The translations under genes were made by a program, and so were the position numbers. The notes below the pieces were generated by a model. That model was not told where the DNA came from. It saw only the letters and a list, made by a program, of their open reading frames with translations, and did no database searches. A DNA stretch of 17,249 nt, taken from assembly GCA_948663505.1 (NCBI GenBank), contig CAPNAQ010000022.1, positions 1 to 17,249 on the forward strand, read 5' to 3'. Position 1 is the first letter of the stretch. Each line of letters begins with the position of its first letter. Origin of the DNA: an uncultured Clostridia bacterium (GTDB taxonomy: Bacteria; Bacillota; Clostridia; TANB77; CAG-508). Shown here piece by piece: positions 14,611 to 17,249 of this stretch.

Positions 14611-15777
14611 TTACCTTTCATCCAAATTATTATTTTTATCAGTCTCTAAATCATAAATTTGTTTTTCCATATTTCTTCCTATATGTATTTGTTCACCAGT
14701 TCTTATATTCTGCCCTTTACTTTGCTCTATCAAATAACATAAAAATTGATAAGGATCACTTTTTGTATTTAACTCTAATGTCTCTCCATTTAGTATCTTT
14801 TCTATTTCTTCATTCCTTGCTTGATATGTCTGTTTAGCTAATTCCTTTACTTTATTTGGTAAAGGTGCCTTTATCTTTTTTTCTACATTTTGTAATACAA
14901 TATCCATATCAACACCATTTTTAATTGTGTCCATATAATAATTGTAAACTTCATCATCTTCACATAACATTTCTAATGTATCTTTCCACATGGAGTCTAA
15001 TCCACCATTTTCTTCACTTACATGAATTCCAATTTTTGGATAGGCTACATCTACTTCTTTTTTAAGTTGTGCATTATCTCCTACGAAGAAATCTACCATT
15101 TCAGGAGCTCGTTCTAATAATAAAGAAAATTCACTATCATAATTTGGACCTAATTGAATCTCTTTACTATTTTCTTTTTTTATAAATGCAATATTTTCAG
15201 AATGTTTATCAGTATCTACAACAGATAAATAAAATATTAACCTTTTATTATATTCACGAATAAGATTTTCAATGTCATCTTCTGAATAACCAGCTTTTGT
15301 AAATCTTTCTCGTAATTTATCTACTGTAAATGTGTATCTTATTGTTTCCTCATATTCTATTGCCTCCATAATATCTTCATCTTCATATTCTGACTCATCT
15401 CCGATTAAATCATGAAGTGTTATTAATTCCTCTTTATCAAAATCAATAATTGATTCTGATAATACGCCATATATATTTTTTCCTTCTTCATCTTTAAATT
15501 TTATTAAATCATAATGTGCAGTGTCTATGCCTAATTGATTGGCTATTTCTTCAACAATTAGTTCAGCATATACAGAATAATTTTTTATAACCTCCCCTCT
15601 AATTAAAACTTTTTTTCCATTAAAATCAACCCAATTTTTTACCCTCTCTCTTGTTCCTCTTTTTTCCCTAGATTCTGGCGTAAATTCTAATCCTATTTTT
15701 GATAAATCGATAAAACCATCTTCATCTCTAAATTCTTCTAAATCTTCTAAAGAATAGTTACTATTTACAAACTTCAT
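14611..15777 (-). CDS. HipA-like Ser/Thr kinase (HipT-like), candidate toxin
   Basis: 388 aa. Central HipA_C-type kinase fold: YSVYAELIVEEIANQLGI (68-84), THYDLI-type strand near 86-92 and GVLSESI (104-110). Catalytic VVDTDKHSENIAF (D190, N195, the five-residue spacing of HipA D309/N314) and metal-binding PNYDSEF (D214) follow. The HipA N-terminal subdomain is lacking; the first 45 residues are different. The strand expected to carry the ATP lysine reads KKVLIRGE, with Arg at 60 and Lys at 55/56. The C-terminus is helical with a charged tail. HipA-family toxins phosphorylate aminoacyl-tRNA synthetases and stop growth; the target here is unknown. Its ATG abuts the stop of the 154-aa gene (TAAATG), so the two are coupled. 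Confidence 0.8.
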   Translation of the reverse strand: MKFVNSNYSLEDLEEFRDEDGFIDLSKIGLEFTPESREKRGTRERVKNWVDFNGKKVLIRGEVIKNYSVYAELIVEEIANQLGIDTAHYDLIKFKDEEGKNIYGVLSESIIDFDKEELITLHDLIGDESEYEDEDIMEAIEYEETIRYTFTVDKLRERFTKAGYSEDDIENLIREYNKRLIFYLSVVDTDKHSENIAFIKKENSKEIQLGPNYDSEFSLLLERAPEMVDFFVGDNAQLKKEVDVAYPKIGIHVSEENGGLDSMWKDTLEMLCEDDEVYNYYMDTIKNGVDMDIVLQNVEKKIKAPLPNKVKELAKQTYQARNEEIEKILNGETLELNTKSDPYQFLCYLIEQSKGQNIRTGEQIHIGRNMEKQIYDLETDKNNNLDER

Positions 15778-16242
15778 TTACCTTTCTCTCTTTCTATCTA
15801 AATGTATTAAATCTCTAAAAAATTTTCTTAGTTTTACTATCCAAGAAATATGTTTTTGTTTAATAAGGGCTCTTTCTTGCTTATTTTCTTCTGTTAATAT
15901 TTTATTTTTATCAACTTTTAAATTAACTCTCTGTTTATAACCATTTATTTTTTCTTGGAATTTTCTCTCGTTTTCATCATATACACTTTTTAATTCAGCT
16001 TTTTTAGTTTCATTTTTTTCCCAATACTTTAAATTTAAGATACTTATTATAATCAATGCAGTTCTACTTACTTTAATTTCATTAATATGTATATCTTTAC
16101 TTATATTGGTTTTGTAATCAGGATTTTGTTTTTCATTAAAAAGATTTAGTATTTTTTGAGGTATTTGAGTTTTATATTTCTCTCCTAACAATTCTATTAT
16201 CTGATTAACTTCTGTGTAAGCATTCTTTAGTATTGTTTGCAT
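15778..16242 (-). CDS. Unknown protein coupled to the HipA-like kinase
   Basis: 154 aa from ATG 16242, with AAAGGAG eight bases upstream. An in-frame ATG at 16299 is rejected because it lies in the -35 box and upstream of the expected transcript start. Helical N-terminal half (AYTEVNQIIELLGEKYKTQI, then PQKILNLFNEKQNPDY and VSRTALIIISILNLKYW), then a long K/E-rich, coil-like stretch (95-135) and a basic amphipathic end (KLRKFFRDLIHLDRKRER). No HTH, enzyme motif or membrane segment. Not recognised. Because its stop touches the kinase start, it probably works with the kinase: substrate adaptor, activator or a third toxin-antitoxin component are all open. Confidence 0.75.
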   Translation of the reverse strand: MQTILKNAYTEVNQIIELLGEKYKTQIPQKILNLFNEKQNPDYKTNISKDIHINEIKVSRTALIIISILNLKYWEKNETKKAELKSVYDENERKFQEKINGYKQRVNLKVDKNKILTEENKQERALIKQKHISWIVKLRKFFRDLIHLDRKRER

Positions 16243-16270
16243 TTTATTGTCTCCTTTACATATTTTTTTT

Positions 16271-16299
16271 ATTGTAACATTTCTCATTAAAATTATCAA
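16271..16299 (-). promoter_or_regulatory. Promoter of the kinase operon
   Basis: Minus strand: TTGATA (16299-16294), 17-base spacer, TACAAT (16276-16271) with TG one base upstream. Start expected near 16264, giving a leader of about 22 nt with the ribosome site. No palindrome is seen over it. Confidence 0.7.
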
Positions 16300-16340
16300 T
16301 ATGTTTTTTCCTATTTAAGTTTCAATTTCTTTTTACAATA

Positions 16341-16372
16341 AAAAACTAGAATCATTTAAGATTCTAGCTTTT
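16341..16372. terminator. Bidirectional terminator
   Basis: CTAGAATC (16346-16353), loop ATTTAA, GATTCTAG (16360-16367). A run of A precedes it (T run on the minus strand) and CTTTTATCTTT follows. It serves the gene end at 16377 on the minus strand and could stop plus-strand read-through. Confidence 0.75.
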
Positions 16373-16376
16373 ATCT

Positions 16377-16462
16377 TTATGATTTCATAGCTTCCTCTAC
16401 TGCTACAGCAACAGCAACAGAAGCACCAACCATTGGGTTATTACCCAAGCTTAATTTAAAAA
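16377..16462 (-). pseudogene. Displaced 3' end of an unidentified gene
   Basis: Reading minus: KLSLGNNPMVGASVAVAVAV then EEAMKS and TAA (16379-16377), followed by a proper terminator. The sequence is more GC-rich and protein-like than its surroundings, while upstream of about 16449 it turns abruptly into AT-rich non-coding DNA with no start. I cannot name the protein. The junction is the inverted repeat at 16433-16448, as when an element integrates in the last codons of a gene and leaves the original tail behind. The remaining 16463-16622 stretch holds only AT-rich sequence and repeats. Confidence 0.55.
16433..16448. other. Candidate attachment-site core
   Basis: TTGGGT-TATT-ACCCAA, a perfect 6-bp inverted repeat around 4 bases, exactly where gene-like sequence gives way to AT-rich DNA. 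Tyrosine recombinases cross over at such small inverted repeats, often in 3' gene ends. No integrase is in the window and the partner site is not visible. Confidence 0.4.
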
Positions 16463-16465
16463 TTT

Positions 16466-16610
16466 TATTATAATTTATTGTAATTTACTATAACGTAAAA
16501 CACTATCCAAATCAGTATTTTCCCCAGATTGTTTAAAATTTATTATTACACATTATAACCTATTATAATTTATCAAAATTTATTTTTCGTGGACAAAATG
16601 TGGACAAAAC
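16466..16610. repeat. Direct repeats beside the putative attachment site
   Basis: TATTATAATTTAT occurs at 16466-16478 and 16561-16573. GTGGACAAAA occurs in tandem at 16589-16598 and 16600-16609. Clustered direct repeats within 170 bases of a recombination core resemble arm-type integrase binding sites. Confidence 0.45.
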
Positions 16611-16622
16611 ATAAGTCTCTTA

Positions 16623-16760
16623 TTATTGCTTCTTTATAAAATCTTTAATAACTTTTTCACTATCATTTATATTAAAATCTTCACATATTTTTTCTAAAAT
16701 TTTATAAAAATTACTTTTCTGTATAATTTCACTTTTTTCTTTATATCTTTCGACAAGCAT
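16623..16760 (-). CDS. Short ORF, 45 aa, unknown
   Basis: MLVERYKEKSEIIQKSNFYK, then ILEKICEDFNINDSEK and VIKDFIKKQ before TAA. AGGAGAG lies about nine bases before ATG 16760, and a promoter (16868-16896) lies upstream with operator-like repeats. It is charged and helical, with no family recognised. It sits between an XRE repressor gene and a putative attachment site, where mobile elements often keep small regulatory or excision genes. Confidence 0.5.
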   Translation of the reverse strand: MLVERYKEKSEIIQKSNFYKILEKICEDFNINDSEKVIKDFIKKQ

Positions 16761-16850
16761 GTTATTACACTCTCCTATATCAAATATTTCAATTGAGCTC
16801 CTTTGATATTTAAATTATACATTTTATTTTATAAAAGTCTTAAATTATTT

Positions 16851-16878
16851 TACGAAAGTGCACTTTTATTATACGAAA
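16851..16878. promoter_or_regulatory. Operator-like repeats over the 45-aa gene promoter
   Basis: TACGAAA occurs at 16851-16857 and 16872-16878, 21 bp apart (two helical turns). The palindrome AAAGTGCACTTT (16855-16866) starts within the first copy. They overlap the -10 box and start region, a fitting place for the neighbouring XRE repressor. Confidence 0.45.
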
Positions 16879-16896
16879 CTTCTTTTTTTAGCAAAT
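16868..16896 (-). promoter_or_regulatory. Promoter between the XRE gene and the 45-aa ORF
   Basis: Minus strand TATAAT at 16873-16868 with a weak -35 (TTTGCT, 16895-16890) 16 bases upstream. A second TATAAT at 16819-16814 is closer to the ORF and could be used instead. Confidence 0.45.
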
Positions 16897-16918
16897 TTGG
16901 TTTTTTTTGTTTTCGTTT

Positions 16919-17155
16919 TTAAACCTCTCCTATCCCTTTGATTTCAACACTTTCAAGTTCATACAAGTCCATTATGCTAGAAACCAAATTTTCTGCTATT
17001 ACTATCATTTCTGCTAATGATATTTTTTCTGCTGATATTTCATTATTTTCTATTTCTGTTAATCTTTTTCTTTCTATTCCTGTATCTTCTTCTAATTTTC
17101 TTAAACTAATTCCTTTTTCTTCTCTTACTTCTTTTATCTTTATTTTTATTGTCAT
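16919..17155 (-). CDS. XRE-family (Cro/CI-type) transcriptional regulator
   Basis: 78 aa, one helix-turn-helix domain at about 4-62: IKEVREEKGISLRKLEEDTG, recognition helix ERKRLTEIENNEIS, then ISLAEMIVIAENL. This is the common small phage/element repressor layout without a C-terminal effector domain. GAGGTGA lies about four bases before ATG. It probably represses the promoter at 16868-16896 and perhaps itself. It could also be thought of as a HipB for the kinase module, but a terminator and a putative attachment site lie between them and the gene order differs, so I prefer a mobile-element repressor. Confidence 0.8.
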   Translation of the reverse strand: MTIKIKIKEVREEKGISLRKLEEDTGIERKRLTEIENNEISAEKISLAEMIVIAENLVSSIMDLYELESVEIKGIGEV

Positions 17156-17205
17156 TCTATCACCTCAGAGTTAGTTTCTCCGAAGTGTTTCTTTTTATAC
17201 AATAA

Positions 17206-17230
17206 GAAAAAGCCCCTTTTTAATGGGACT
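17206..17230 (-). terminator. Terminator of a gene beyond the right edge
   Basis: AGCCCC (17211-17216) pairs with GGGACT (17225-17230, one G-U pair) around an 8-nt loop; on the minus strand the stem runs into TTTTTCTT. It would end a minus-strand gene lying to the right of the window. Confidence 0.6.
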
Positions 17231-17249
17231 AATTCTATGATCTATTTTT

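Noticed and set aside
16243..16299. Upstream start of the 154-aa protein at 16299
   Set aside because: It lies within the -35 box and upstream of the expected transcript start, without a ribosome site; ATG 16242 has AAAGGAG.
16401..16423. Short tandem CAGCAA-like repeat
   Set aside because: It encodes an Ala-Val run in the displaced gene end and needs no other explanation.
16919..17155. XRE protein as HipB of the kinase module
   Set aside because: A terminator, a gene-end fragment, a putative attachment site and another ORF lie between it and the kinase operon; kept only as a weak alternative.

Overview
The window is very AT-rich DNA with Gram-positive-style AGGAGG ribosome sites, NAD-dependent LigA, a sortase, a tRNA with encoded CCA, and TAA/TAG stops. 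This points to a low-GC Firmicute, most likely an uncultured Clostridia-type bacterium. The species cannot be named from the sequence.

Left half (1-10.3 kb): all genes are on the minus strand and mostly housekeeping. In transcription order they are alaS (an unusually short alanyl-tRNA synthetase), a HIT protein, a sortase, ligA, an 82-aa unknown, a row of decayed genes (VOC, GNAT acetyltransferase, an unidentified C-terminus), a tightly coupled HD phosphohydrolase - HAD nucleotidase - NUDIX hydrolase cluster, a decayed ORF behind a promoter with a 24-bp palindrome, and a MATE transporter fused to a cytidylate-kinase-like domain. The HD/HAD/NUDIX trio looks like a nucleotide house-cleaning or salvage cluster.

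Middle (10.3-13.3 kb): alaS is divergent from an RluA-type pseudouridine synthase. The RluA promoter is so close to its ATG that the mRNA should be leaderless. A tRNA-Gly(UCC) with promoter and terminator follows, then accessory DNA: a 94-aa unknown, a frameshifted and internally deleted serine recombinase, inverted repeats, and a YihX-like HAD phosphatase. The HAD gene sits behind an extended -10 promoter that is followed by a perfect 14+1+14 palindrome.

Right part (13.3-17.2 kb): an IS3-family (IS150-like) remnant appears to have destroyed a gene whose promoter, ribosome site and start codon survive. Next is the most interesting unit, a minus-strand module of a 154-aa unknown, a HipA-like kinase lacking the HipA N-terminal subdomain, and, from its own strong promoter, a 90-aa protein resembling that missing subdomain. 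This resembles a split HipA (HipT/HipS-like) toxin-antitoxin system in a different gene order. Further right, the 3' end of an unidentified host gene with its terminator stops at a small inverted repeat. Beyond it lie direct repeats, a 45-aa ORF, a promoter with operator-like repeats and an XRE repressor. This looks like the edge of an integrated element that continues out of the window.
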